In this document: positions 44,604 to 56,080 of the stretch, one piece after another
Layout of the letters: the number at the start of each line of letters is the position of its first letter
Numbering within the stretch: position 1 is the first letter of the stretch
Assembly: GCF_025766255.1 (NCBI RefSeq)
Contig: NW_026516666.1
Location: 62,001 to 126,000 of the forward strand
Length of the DNA: 64,000 nt
Reading direction: 5' to 3'
Origin: Zychaea mexicana
Taxonomy: Eukaryota; Mucoromycota; Mucoromycetes; Mucorales; Lichtheimiaceae
Made by a program: the position numbers and the translations under genes
Notes under the pieces: generated by a model
What the model saw: only the letters and a program-made list of their open reading frames with translations
Databases searched by the model: none
Told to the model about the DNA's origin: nothing

Positions 44604-46974
44604 CTAGCGCCTTTCTACAAACACCTTCATCCCATTTTTCATGGGATGTGTGAGCGATATCGTATAAGTCACTTCTTGACTAGGTGCGAGCGAGAATTTG
44701 TAACGCTTTAGCAACATAACAATGGCCACGATTCCCTCCAATGTTGCAAGGTTCTGGCCGAGACATACTCTCGGACCTGCATGAAAAGCAGGCCAATGCC
44801 CTTGAGATTCACGACGAAGGTCGCCATCCTCTGTTATCCAGCGTTCAGGGCGGAAGGAGCGAGCATCAGGACCCCATAGCTTCTCTGAGCGACCCATGGC
44901 GTAAGGGGTCCAGCTACAAATCAAAAGAAAATCGGCTCACGGTGAGATTAGTACCTTTCAATTTTCTTACTCATGTTTTTCATAGAGAGTATGGTTACCT
45001 CACAGAGTCACCCTTTCGCACAGGAGTACCGTCAGGCAAAACATCGTCCTCAAGCGCCGTTTTGAGGTTACTGGGAACGGATGGAGACAGACGCAGCACT
45101 TCACACCATCTGTAAATATACGATGTTTTTTTTTTGTTCAATGTCAGCAGTGATTTGTATAATGATAAGCATTGTACAGGTCTATTATGCTTTAAATCAG
45201 TTATAATAGGAAGAAAAGAAAAGAAAAGCCTTACACTGCATGTGCATATGTCAATTTCTTGCTAATCTCGTAGAACGTTGGTGCATCCAGCGACGATGTA
45301 TCCTCTGGAACATGTTCGTTAATCTCACTAAGAAGCTTGGCTTCAATACGAGGATGCAACATCAAATTATAGAAAGTCCAAGAGAGTGCTTGAGCCGTAG
45401 TATCGCGACCCGCAATGATGAAGTTTAGCACGGTATCGCGTAGCTCGGTGTCGCTCAAGAGCTCATTTTTCTCATTGCGAGCACTCATAAAACGTGACAG
45501 CAAATCCTTGTACTCGCCACCGTTCTTGAGCTGCTCGCGTCTCTCGTTGACCAAAGTATAGGCAAAATCATTAACAGTTTTGAGATGTTGTTTGATGGTT
45601 TTGGTGCCTGGTCTGAATATGGGTTTCAATGCCTCACGTAGATCGGCGAATGGATCAACAAAGCGTTCAAAACATTTTTGTTGACAAATATCGAATGACT
45701 CCGCAAAGGGAACCTTTTCTTTGCTTAACAGTGAGTTGAGCTGCTTGCCAAAGCCAAGACTATTAACACAAAGATTGTGTTTTAACGTGAGTTGGAAAAG
45801 GGGAATTCTGTAATATCATAAGGAGCATAAAACTTACTAGACGAACGAGTCCAAAGTGAATTTGTAAATGACGTCGTGAAAGTCAACCGACTTGCCGTTT
45901 TCAGCCTTCTTGTCAAAGATGTTTTTGGATAAGATGTTGAGTTCCTTCACAAAAACCCTGATACACGGTAACACACAGTTTAGTTCCCATAATACCGCAG
46001 ATATATAGATCTAATGAGACACAGCGCAAAACTACGTACTCTACATTTTACAAATAAATATGGAGAACTGTCAATAGGAGTAAAAAAAGTATGATTGAAT
46101 TAGGCGGTAACAGAATATCACACACCTGTGAAATGGTCTCTAAAGTTGACCACGTTAAAGATTAAGCTGGCAGCCTTTCGTTGATACTTCCATTGTTCTC
46201 CGTCTAAAAATACCATCATATCATTGTCAGCTCTAAGGTTTATAACGATGACTAGCAAACATAAACGTGTATACATACTTGCAACAAAGATACCGTGGCC
46301 GAATAAGTCACCCATGGCATTCCTATATTATCGTATGTTCCAGAGTAGTATAAGTCGCCATCATTCAGGGCTAATTAGCAACGATTCAAATCGGTGGACG
46401 AGATTTTATAAGGAGCGGAGAAGTTTTACTTGCATCAACTGCGGCCCCTTTACATAATTCGAGAAATTGGCTTTCAAACACCAGAATCAAAGTAAAACAA
46501 ACTGTGAGTGAACTAGTGAAATAATGCTCATAAAAAGAGTGTGTCTTGTTTCTTTTCTCTGTCCTACTTTTTAAAATGTACTCGACATTGTTTGGATCAA
46601 TCGTCATGATCTGCGGGGGAAGTCCAAGCACTGTCTGAGCGCTGCGTATACCATGCGATGTTTTAGCAAAGAAATTCGTCTGTGTGATCCATCTCTCCCT
46701 CTCTTTCCTTTCACAACAAAAAAAGGACAAACTCAGATCCTTACAAAGTGAGTGTATCGAATTTTTTCAATCGATCATCAGTTGCTTCCAAGATGCGTTC
46801 TTTGTTCTTAATCTGCTCGAAGAGAGAACCGAAAAGCGGAGCACCAGGATTGAACATGACACCTTCGGGACGATCGTAAAATACTGCCCGGTCATGGTAT
46901 TTTATGAACAAAAAACCGAGAGCAGCGGCACCGGAAAGGACAGCAGCGCTTGCAATTGAATCGGGGGTCAACAT
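44604..46974 (-). CDS. cytochrome P450 (CYP52/CYP86-like fatty-acid hydroxylase type)
   Basis: Nine exons (46974-46745, 46692-46568, 46470-46434, 46322-46279, 46203-46122, 45957-45838, 45759-45235, 45109-44999, 44913-44604) encode 527 aa. Seen: an N-terminal membrane anchor (about residues 8-27), IDPNNVEYILKTNF, GDLFGHGIF then GEQWKYQRKAAS (C-helix region), the I-helix AGRDTT (329-334), EVLR as the ExxR motif (391-394), FRPERW, and the heme loop FHAGPRVCLG with Cys at about 474. AGRDTT and this heme loop are typical of P450s that hydroxylate fatty acids or alkanes (CYP52 and relatives). The substrate is an inference. It needs a P450 reductase at the ER. The intron between exons 3 and 4 starts GCAAGT (GC-AG). 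Exons 3 and 4 are 37 and 44 nt. Confidence 0.85.
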
Positions 46975-48239
46975 GGAAGCAGACACCTCGTTATGTGTAT
47001 CCTGGGGAAAATGAAAAATGAGAGGAAAGAAAAGGAAAATGTGGTGTATTTCATTTATTGTCCCTTTTTACCTGGTTACATTTCGTTGTGACACGAGCCC
47101 AGGTTACTTTTCATACGCGTGTATATTGATCACTTCTGTAGCCCACAAGGGCAAGTATTCATCATCCGCATCAGAAACACACATGCAATGTGTATATTCA
47201 CTATGTAATAATAGAAACGCTAGGTATGCAATAGATTTTGTATGGAAAGAAATTGGCAGACAGTGATAAAAGCAGATATATATACGAAGTTGGAGGCCTG
47301 ATACACAATATGACTACTGCTACGTACTGTGCTGATGAAGTTGAGCCATCTTGAGAGATGAGGGAGATGTTTCTTCTCATGTGTGATATATAGTAGCCAC
47401 TACCCCTTACTTCCCTGCAATAAGAATATGGGCTATGTGTATCATATGCTGATCGTCGAGCGCTCACGCACATTAAGAATGTAGCACTACACATGCAGTA
47501 TGCCGTGTACTATACAAGCCAAAGCAGTGGTTAGTATCGTTCCTCACAAAAAACGAATCGCATGTTTAACTTTCCACTTTGTGTACGATTGTCAAAGTGC
47601 CACTGTTGATTTATCCAAGATTGATATTGATGCGATATATTTGACTCTGCTCTGATTATCTGTCTAAAGTACAACATCGAACTCGAGCGCCTATCTAGAG
47701 CATTTACTGCTTCTCGGCTGTTCGTGATGGTATGTGCTACATAAGCAAAATAACCGGCGATATCCAGAGCTCAGGACTGTCACAAATAACAAGGCCGACA
47801 TGAACTTTTTCCAAGCTTATCATAGAGCGAGTACTGTACCAAGCTAGAGTTAATATAGTTTAATCCGAACAGATTCACATAGTATCACGTGTGAGCTCGT
47901 CAATATCAATTGATGCTTTTAATTTCTATACTAATATCACACCAACATATCGTCAGCATATATTGCCAGTAGTAATCGTTCATGATAGGAAAAAGGCAGG
48001 ATGTGTATATAAAAAAGGAAAATGCGATCAATGAAACTATATGTATTTTTATCACGGAGAAAAATGCGAGATGTAAAAAGTAAAGAAGATTAAAGAACGA
48101 ATGTCCTTGAAGTCCTCAAGAAAAGTTTGAAGAAAAAAAAACCCATTGTTTATCTATGCTATATTGTTACAGGGCGTATGCATATGTATATGCTGGCAGT
48201 AGATTACCAAAGTTAGGAAGAGGAGAGGGAAATAAGTCG
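46975..48239. other. intergenic; P450 upstream region
   Basis: About 1.27 kb of AT-rich DNA separating the P450 start from the decayed repeat-protein paralogue. No supported gene. No specific regulatory element assigned. Confidence 0.4.
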
Positions 48240-48721
48240 TCAGCGCTGATAATGGTGGTTCTAGAATTTTTATTACTGTATTGGCAGCGAGAACACCATC
48301 CTTAGCTATGTCAGTCAGTTAAAACAAAAGATGATTATGGAAGTAACGAATGAGTAACAAGACATAACAACTGTTGTTAGCTGCCATAAGTGTAGTGCCA
48401 CTTAGAATATCGCTAACATGTCCTTCGTGCTGTTACTACCGCCAGCAGTGTGTGCGAGCTCTTGCCATTAGCAGCAAGAACACCACTCTTGACAACGTTA
48501 GTCAACTATAAAGATGATATTGTACGTAAAAAGTTGCTGCGATGCTTTTTGATGGAGTATATTGAAGGAAAATGGATGAGCAATACTACTAACAACGCTG
48601 CTGACATGACTTTCATTGTCGTCGTCGCCAGCAGCTGTGGAGCTATCACCTTCCTAGTAGTGGGGTATAGCACTAGTAGCGCCGAAAATGACCAAAGCAT
48701 GAGCAGCGGATATCGACTCAT
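48240..48721 (-). pseudogene. decayed paralogue of the secreted repeat protein
   Basis: Three exon-like relics on the minus strand line up with exons of the gene at 39027-41445. A leader piece near 48592-48721 has a hydrophobic start and ends DDDNESHVSSVV (compare GHVSGVV). A middle piece at about 48410-48509 begins LTNVVKSGVLAANGKS (compare LTNAAKGGVLASND). A last piece at about 48250-48320 begins LTDIAKDGVLAANT. Frame changes within the pieces, loss of the dibasic motif and the missing further repeats mark it as dead or dying. It lies 7 kb from the intact gene in the same orientation. Confidence 0.6.
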
Positions 48722-51700
48722 GTTGTCGTCGGTTTAAAGAGTAGTGTTCAAAAAGCTGTTGTTGTTATTATCGTATTAATGTGATCAAATGTCGAAAATT
48801 GCAAGACATTTTGTCCATTGGGTATCTATATCTTTCTACGAAGGTTTCTATTAGGAGAAGAGAGGATATACGTATAATTGTAGCCTTGTTGTCGTGTGGT
48901 TTTTTGAAGATCATGCTTTCTTCTATGTCCATATTACTTGACATGATTCATAAGCACTAATATTGGCCGGCGGATTCTGTAGGTGTGAGTCGAGATAGTC
49001 TTTATGTGTGCTGGGCTCAGCGCGCATGCATTCCCTTTGCATGTTGAAACAAAATATTTATAACGCGGCGCCCAGTAGGAGAGCTTCTTCTCCCGCTCAC
49101 CCTAATACCTTTTATCACTTGAAATTTTCTTTCGACTCAAGGGGTTTTTCAGGCCTTCCGGTCAGTAACGCTACTGCGAAACAAGTATATCTCATCAGCC
49201 TCCCTATGCATAATAGTATGAAATCAATATGTCTTTTTCTCGGGCGGTAGGAATGATGATGTCTTACATGGACGTTGTTTTCTTTCTTACCACTTACAAA
49301 CTTACCAACATTTACATCAAAGAAGCGAATATTCAAAACTATACGTACGCAAATCACAACTATGAAGACTTGCTGCCATACTCAATGGTTTTTCTCTAAT
49401 AGTGTGTGAAAAAAATTGACCATGTGTGAGTAGACTGAAAATCACTGTAGACGTATAGCAGGATGGTGATAAATATCACGTTTAACATTTGGCTGATACA
49501 GTGCACTATCTTTATCCTACATTTTTACCACTTGTTCATTATTACGAATTGTCTCTCCTCTCCTCTTGATAGCATTTCTCTAGCGTACGCAATGTAATCG
49601 GTTCATTCTGTTAAACTAACGCGGTCGATGCTGTATTAGGGATACGGATTTTTGTCAGGTAGTATTAAAAGAAGGGGGGATGTAAAAGTCAGGGGTTGGG
49701 GATGACGCTTGTAATCATACAGAGCTCTTTAGTGTAAAACTATTGGTTTTATTGAAATGGAAGGCTAGGTGACATGTGCCATTGTTCGTATAATCACTCT
49801 TTGCTGTACGATAATTTAAGATAAGGATAGTGTTAAACAGATAAAGTGATGTTGCCAAAACAAGGACCCCTCCCAGCTTGGGAGGAAAAAGTTCTGGAGG
49901 AAAAGAACACGAATATGTATGAATTAAATAACTAATCCCAAATATCCTCTGGTGCCGGCTCATTGCTAGCATCATAATCCTCGATTGGAAGGACACAGAG
50001 CAGTACGTGACATACTGTGCTATTCTGAGGAGCTTTTCATTAATTCCAAAGATTCAAAGTTCTTGTCAATTTTGCTGTTGTTGCGTCGTGCTCTTCTTGT
50101 AGCTTTTTCTACCGCAATACAGTATCGATGAAACTTGCTGCGTTTTATATCTAATGTCGATATAGAGCTTTTATCTTGCTCTGTTCTGCTGTTATACCAA
50201 GCTTTTAGAATAGATTAAGGTTTACGTAGTAAATGTGGTAGAGCATACAAAAAACTGAGTCATGTGCATAGCAGAATAATTATAATACTAGTGCGTGCCT
50301 TTGTATCAGTTATTAGAATAGTAAAGTTGTTGATATGGATCCCGTCTACATATAAAGACACGATGTTTCTGGTGCACTTTTTCAAATAAATGTGATTATA
50401 TTGAAGGCACTCCCTTTCTTAGTTTATCTTTTTTTGCTTTATTACTTGGATTCATCATCATTAAATTAGCGTTTGACAGCCAAAACGCAAGAAGACACGG
50501 TTTTGTAATACCATCCAAGGTAGATGAAATTACCACACGCCTCGAACCATTATAACTACAAAGGCCCTTTGAAAAAATTGAAAGACATTTGTTGTTAATT
50601 AAATCAGTCTCAAGATACTAGTACAACCTCTGTAAAAGTTGAGCGTGATCTGATGTCAACTTCAATGGCAGCCTTATCCGCTCGCCAGATAACCCAGAGG
50701 TCAACGTAGGTATTGCGTGCTCCTCTCCTCCGCCTTTCTTATTTATCTACACTATGTCATACAAAGAGAGATACCTCTTGTGATACAAGTTGCTTTAAGA
50801 AAAAAAAGAAAACTAGCTTTCTACAGCTTTTTATGGGGAAAATAACCATCTCTACCTATATATCCCTTCTTCGTTTTCCGAGTTCAGCCTAGATGAGAGG
50901 TCGGGCATATGCGGACCCCATATACACTTAGCAATGTCAAATTATATGCGATATACACCAATCAGTATATTAGTAATAGATGGGAGAACTCACTTTTTCA
51001 TGACAAAGTGCAGACCTACCAATAAAAAACTCGTTATGATGCGAGCGTGCCAAATAATACGTATCAGCAGAAAATGTCTTGTGCATGTGTGTACCCATAA
51101 AAGTCGTTGCAGCGCGCAATGAAAGCGTTAAAAGTAGGCTTTCTTGTCATTTACCACGTCATTTGAAGCAATACTTTTGGAAAAGAATGTGAGTTGAATA
51201 GAACGCAACTCTAAATCTCGCTCTTCTTGTTTTTACCTTCCAACCCTTTGATTTTTTCGGCTGTTGTTGTCAGGGTAGCAAGGTGCAAACAGGTTGCTGA
51301 TGATTGTACGAACGACTGATTTCCTGACGCACTTTGAGGCATCAATTCGCAGGCTGACTTTCCTTCAAAAAGTTTCGTTTTCAGAGAAAACTGATTCTCC
51401 AAGATTAGATCCCATTGAAGGTTTCTGGCCCAAATCTTTAAGATGTGTTAGCCAAAGATTCTGTATCAGTAGAAGAGAAACTGTAATAAGGTTATAAAAT
51501 TACCATGGTTGAACCAAGTAGGTAGTATCCATTAAGGTTTTGGTATCATTATACTAATAGCTGCTTGGCTAGCGAGAAACACTTTTAGATAGATTGATAG
51601 ATAGATGATTGTTTAAAGCTCTGTTTGGGGAAATAAATCATGTATATTACTTATAGACAAATGCCATTATTGTCGTTTGTTAATGTCAAGGTGTAGCCTC

Positions 51701-52016
51701 GCATGATTCAGTTTTTTTGGTTATTTTAACCTGCCTCAATCATGGCCCACATATATCCCTGTTTGCCTGATCGTACTGCACAGCTCGTCTTTTTCTATAA
51801 ATATTCTAAAGTATGATCCTGTGCGCATAGTATCCACCTATTTACATGTAGAAGGTGCAGGGAAAGCGGAACTAGTGTTTTTTTGTAGACCCGGGAACCA
51901 AAGATCAAATTATCCAAGGCTTTCCCGCTCTCTTCTTCTGCACAGCAACGACACAATTTACTCCATTTCCTTTCCTTTCTAAAATATCAATCGTAAAATC
52001 ATTGAGAGAATCAGAC
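48722..52016. other. gene-poor stretch, 3.3 kb
   Basis: AT-rich DNA without a supported gene. ORFs of 60-95 codons at 49008, 49115, 49715, 50934 and 51211 have no motif, splice support or codon bias. The right end is the promoter region of the GUCD1-like gene (pyrimidine-rich from about 51920). Confidence 0.4.
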
Positions 52017-53220
52017 ATGTCGAGCACGCATGAGATAATCAACTACAACAATTTCGAAAATCACAAGATACCCCACATTATGCAGGTATGGTTGATCCAA
52101 AAACTGGTACAGATTCCCTTTCAGCACGATCTTGGACTTTATTGTTTTTCTCATTAATAATAAAGTAGCATTCTGACTGGGATTGCGGGTAAGAAAAGAT
52201 CGTTTCAATAGACCTACAGAATGTAGAAAGAACCCAAGCCAGCAAAAGAAAGATAAACGAACGACAAGGGCGATACGTATGTGTAATTGATGCTGACAAC
52301 ACAGGATATATACTTATAGGCTCGCATGCATAGCCATGACATTGAAAGGACTGGGGATCGAATCCAGCGTAGAACAGCTGACGGAGGAGATAAAACTGAC
52401 GAGCATATGGACGATCGACCTTGCATTTCTCCTGCGCAAGTACGAGCCGGACTTTACTTTTTACACAAGTGTGTTTGGGACTCGGAAAGAGTACAAGGGC
52501 GTGAAATTCTATGAGGCAACGTTCGATCAGGATGAAAAGCGGGTCAACAAGTTGTTTGCCAGTGCAAAGAGCTGTTCTGTGCATATTGTGCGCATGTAAG
52601 GAAAAACTTTCTGCACTTTGTGTGTGATTCTGTGTTGTTGCTGTCTTTTGCACAAGAGGGGCTATCACTAAAAGTTAAGAGAACAGGAAATTACCGATAG
52701 AAGATTACAAGCGATTTCTGTTTAACCGACAGTTTGCAGTCATTGCATTAGTCAATGCACGGTTACTGCATTGTCAACGATGTGAGGTATTGTGTTTTTT
52801 TTCGTGAAGAGAGGTTGGAGAGAGTGGGATCAATAACATCTATCCTCCTCAAATAGGCTAGGAAGGGATGCATGGCGTCCGTGTGCGGTCAGTTCTTTTA
52901 CAAAATGTCCAATGACGACTATATCGGTAGACACAGCATTTTCTTTACGTTATTCATTGTTAAGAATGTTACTAAATCAAAGAAACAGGACACTACATTG
53001 TCCTGATAGGATACGATCCAACCGAAGATCTGTTCGTATACAGAGATCCGGCCAACATGGATGATTACTGCACCATAGCAGCAGATGATTTTGATCAAGC
53101 GCGCCAAGCCGAAGGCACCGATCACGATTGGTAGGTATCGCAAGCTCAGTTTTACTCTCGGGAAACAGGCCAATTATTAACGGAGTTTTTTGATATTTTA
53201 GTATCATTGTCAAACTGTGA
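52017..53220 (+). CDS. GUCD1-like protein (guanylylate cyclase family PF09778, C39 peptidase-like fold)
   Basis: Seven exons: 52017-52085, 52169-52188, 52320-52595, 52687-52786, 52857-52926, 52989-53130, 53202-53220. They encode 231 aa. Exon 2 is only 20 nt and carries HSDWDCG, joined to LACIAM in exon 3. Further family motifs are TSIWTIDLAFLLRKY, FAVIALVNARLL, GHYIVLIGYD and VYRDPA. Family knowledge: GUCD1 proteins are conserved in eukaryotes but their biochemical role is poorly settled. The Cys of WDCG, the His of GHYIV and the Asp of YRDPA resemble the Cys-His-Asp arrangement of C39-type cysteine peptidases; that is my inference. Two nearby cysteines (LHCQRC) are also present. No signal peptide. 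The gene ends 427 bp before HMG-CoA synthase on the same strand. Confidence 0.8.
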
Positions 53221-53339
53221 TCTGCTATGTATTATTCGTTGTCTTATTATACTGGTTGATGATACCCTTTTCTCTCAAATTCTGATGCATCTTGTTGGCG
53301 TTTTTGGCGTTGTCTGTGTTGTTTATGTTTATGTTTATG

Positions 53340-53370
<31 letters not shown>

Positions 53371-53647
53371 AAGGAGAACGAGGAAACAGATGCAGTAACA
53401 TTCTTGATCGGAAGCGTTAGCAGCACACAAAACACACACAAAAACAGAAAAAAAAGACCCGAGTTGATAGCAGTAAACTCCGATCGAAAAAAGAGTGCTT
53501 GTTTTTTTTTTCAAGTTTGTGCCACACATTTCCAGACGCGCCGTCGGTCTGTCTGCCTCCTGTTCCTATACACACTCTCTTCCTTTTTTAAGCTTTTTTT
53601 TAGCAATAAACTTTTGCTAACACTTTTCTTTCTCCTTCTCATCCGTC
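53221..53647 (+). promoter_or_regulatory. HMG-CoA synthase upstream region with a GCT repeat
   Basis: Contains a (GTT)(GCT)n tract at 53341-53370 and, from about 53575 to the start codon, a pyrimidine-rich leader (ctttctccttctc). No sterol-response-type site is assigned by eye. Confidence 0.4.
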
Positions 53648-55572
53648 ATGACTCAATCCACCTTTGAACACTACCCTCAAAATGTCGGCATCTTGGCCAT
53701 GGACATGTACTTCCCTTCCAGAGTATGTATTTCTAATTCCTTAGAAAGAGAGAAAGCGAGACTACTCTCTGATGGCGGTAACTGATATCTGATGATGTGG
53801 CGATTGACGTGTTCCATCACTAGTGCGTCGAACAATCCGAGATGGAGGCCTTTGACGGTGTCAGCGCTGGAAAGTACACAATTGGTTTGGGTCAGGAAAA
53901 GATGGCCTTCATTGATGACCGCGAAGACATTCAGTCCATTTGCTTGACTGGTAAGAAAAGAAAAGAACGTCTTTTTTTCCGGTATTCGCCTCTCTGTCTC
54001 TCTCTTATTGATATGTTGCTCACACTCTGCCCCAAAATATTAGCCGTCCAAACTTTGATGGAAAAGTACAACCTTGCCTACACTGATATCGGTCGCTTGG
54101 AAGTCGGTACCGAAACCATTATCGACAAGTCAAAGTCGGTCAAGACTACCTTGATGACGCTGTTTGCCGAACACGGAAACACTGAAATTGAGGGCATTGA
54201 CACCACCAATGCATGCTATGGTGGTTTCAGCGCCTTTTCCAATGCCGTCAACTGGGTCGAGTCTTCGTCGTGGGACGGTCGCAAGGCTATCGTCATTGCT
54301 GGTGATTTGGCCTTGTATGCTTCGGGCGCTGCTCGTCCTACATCGGGCGCTGGTGTGGTTGCCATGTTGGTTGGCCCTGACGCCCCAATTGTTTTGGAAC
54401 GAGGTAACCAACGACAACAAAGAAATTGAAGGATATTGATTGTTTGCTTTCAAGGGGGGTGGTCCGCGGCACTCGTTGGAAAAGGAGAGAAGGAGAGAGG
54501 GGTGGGGGTTTCAGGGATCAAGGTTAACCCAGTTGTTGTTGTTTTTTCTGACACATATACTCTCTCGCCTAATTACCAGGCCTTCGCAGCACCCACATGG
54601 AACATGCTTATGACTTTTACAAGCCTGACATGCACTCGGAATATCCCGTCGTGGATGGCAAGTTCTCCAACGTCTGCTACCTTCGTGCATTCGACACTTG
54701 CTACAACCGCTACATGAGCCGTCTCGGCAAGCAATTGAACAAGGAGCACCCTAGCATGGATGACATTGACTACGTTGTCTGCCACTCTCCCTATGCCAAG
54801 CTTGTCAACAAGTCCTTTGCTCGTGCAGTAAGTGGGAAGGAGATGTGGAAGAATCGGATGATTTTTTTTTTGTGGTTGTCGTCTTATCCGGGTTCTGTTT
54901 ACTCAACACATTTATCGGTTCTAACTGTGATAGTCATACAACGACTACTTGCGAGACCGTGCAAACGAAAAGTATGCGCCTATCCAACAGTTTGGTGAGC
55001 TGACGCACGATCAATCATTGGAGAACCGTGACCTGGAAAAGGCCTGCGTTGGCTTCACCAAGGCCGGCTATGCACAAAAGGTCGGCCCTTGCGCATTCGC
55101 ACCCAAGCAGATTGGTAACATGTACACTGCCGCCGTCTGGGCCGGTCTTGCATCGCTTGTTTCCGAAGTTGACTCCGAGACGCTCCAGGGCAAGCGTGTG
55201 TTGCTGTACTCGTACGGCTCTGGCTTGGCTGCCTCGATGGTCTCGTTCCGTGTCAACAGCACCACGACCGATATCAAGGAGAAGCTCAGCTTGCGTGAGC
55301 GCTTGGCTGCTCGCACTCACACCAAGCCGGAGGACTTTGCAGAGGTATGTGTAACCTCGAACAGAAATAGGAGTCCCTTTTTTTCACATACACAACACTT
55401 GACTCACACTCATACTCTTTCTCGCGCTTGATAGGCCATGAAGATCCGTGAATCCACCCACAACGCCTGCGACTATAGCCCCGTTGGCAGCTTGGACAAC
55501 ATTGCCTCTGGCGTCTACTACATTGAGAAGATCGATGACAAGTGGAGACGCTTCTACAAGCGCAAGGACTAA
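53648..55572 (+). CDS. ERG13: hydroxymethylglutaryl-CoA synthase
   Basis: Six exons (53648-53722, 53824-53950, 54044-54403, 54580-54827, 54934-55344, 55435-55572) encode 452 aa, the usual length. The enzyme condenses acetyl-CoA with acetoacetyl-CoA to HMG-CoA, committing carbon to the mevalonate and ergosterol pathway in the cytosol. Seen: [14 protein letters not shown] at the start, GLGQEKM, the catalytic Cys at about residue 125 in [31 protein letters not shown], the conserved His region [12 protein letters not shown] (many homologues have Cys where this has Ala), and [11 protein letters not shown]. The C-terminus is FYKRKD. No mitochondrial presequence, fitting the cytosolic isoenzyme. It is convergent with NOG1 downstream. 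Confidence 0.95.
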
Positions 55573-56080
55573 CTTATTGACTACTACACACCCCACCCAC
55601 TCTTCCTCATTTTGCCTTTCCGAACTTATATACACGCAGCACTCACGCATCTAATATATACAACAGCCATTTCGACGCACACAAAACGTTTTTTGACTAC
55701 TAGTACATGACCGTTTTCCTTCTTTTGTTCCTAATTTAACCCCCTCCACGTAGTAAATTTAATATAAAAAATCACACCACACACTACTGATTTTGTTTAC
55801 AAAACGAGACAAAAGAGAAATGCGATATATATTTGTATAAGATGATGCAGTATAGAGAGAGAAAAATACACAAAAGATTATAGAAAAGAGAAACAGGTCA
55901 AATAGAGAGCAAGAGAGAGCGTGTGTGTTGTGTGTGTGTGTATGTGCGTGTGCGTGTGCGTGTGCGTGTATGTAAGAGAAGTTAAGAGTCAGAGTGATAA
56001 TAAGGGAATGAAAGAAATCATTTTTAACATTAGGTAAAACTAGGTAAAACGAAAACGCAAAGCAAAAGAGAAAAAGGAGT
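55573..56080. other. convergent 3' region of ERG13 and NOG1, with TG repeat
   Basis: About 500 bp between two tail-to-tail genes. Holds a TG/CG-rich simple repeat at 55919-55974 and AT-rich sequence suitable for 3' processing on both strands. No gene. Confidence 0.45.

Noticed and set aside
32498..52016. CRISPR-like or prokaryotic features suggested by regular direct repeats
   Set aside because: The regular repeats are protein-coding exon units or simple repeats in a eukaryotic genome. No spacer-repeat structure exists.
53247..53529. ORFs with poly-Gln, poly-Ala or poly-His runs at 53.2-53.5 kb
   Set aside because: They are translations of the (GTT)(GCT)n simple repeat in the HMG-CoA synthase upstream region.
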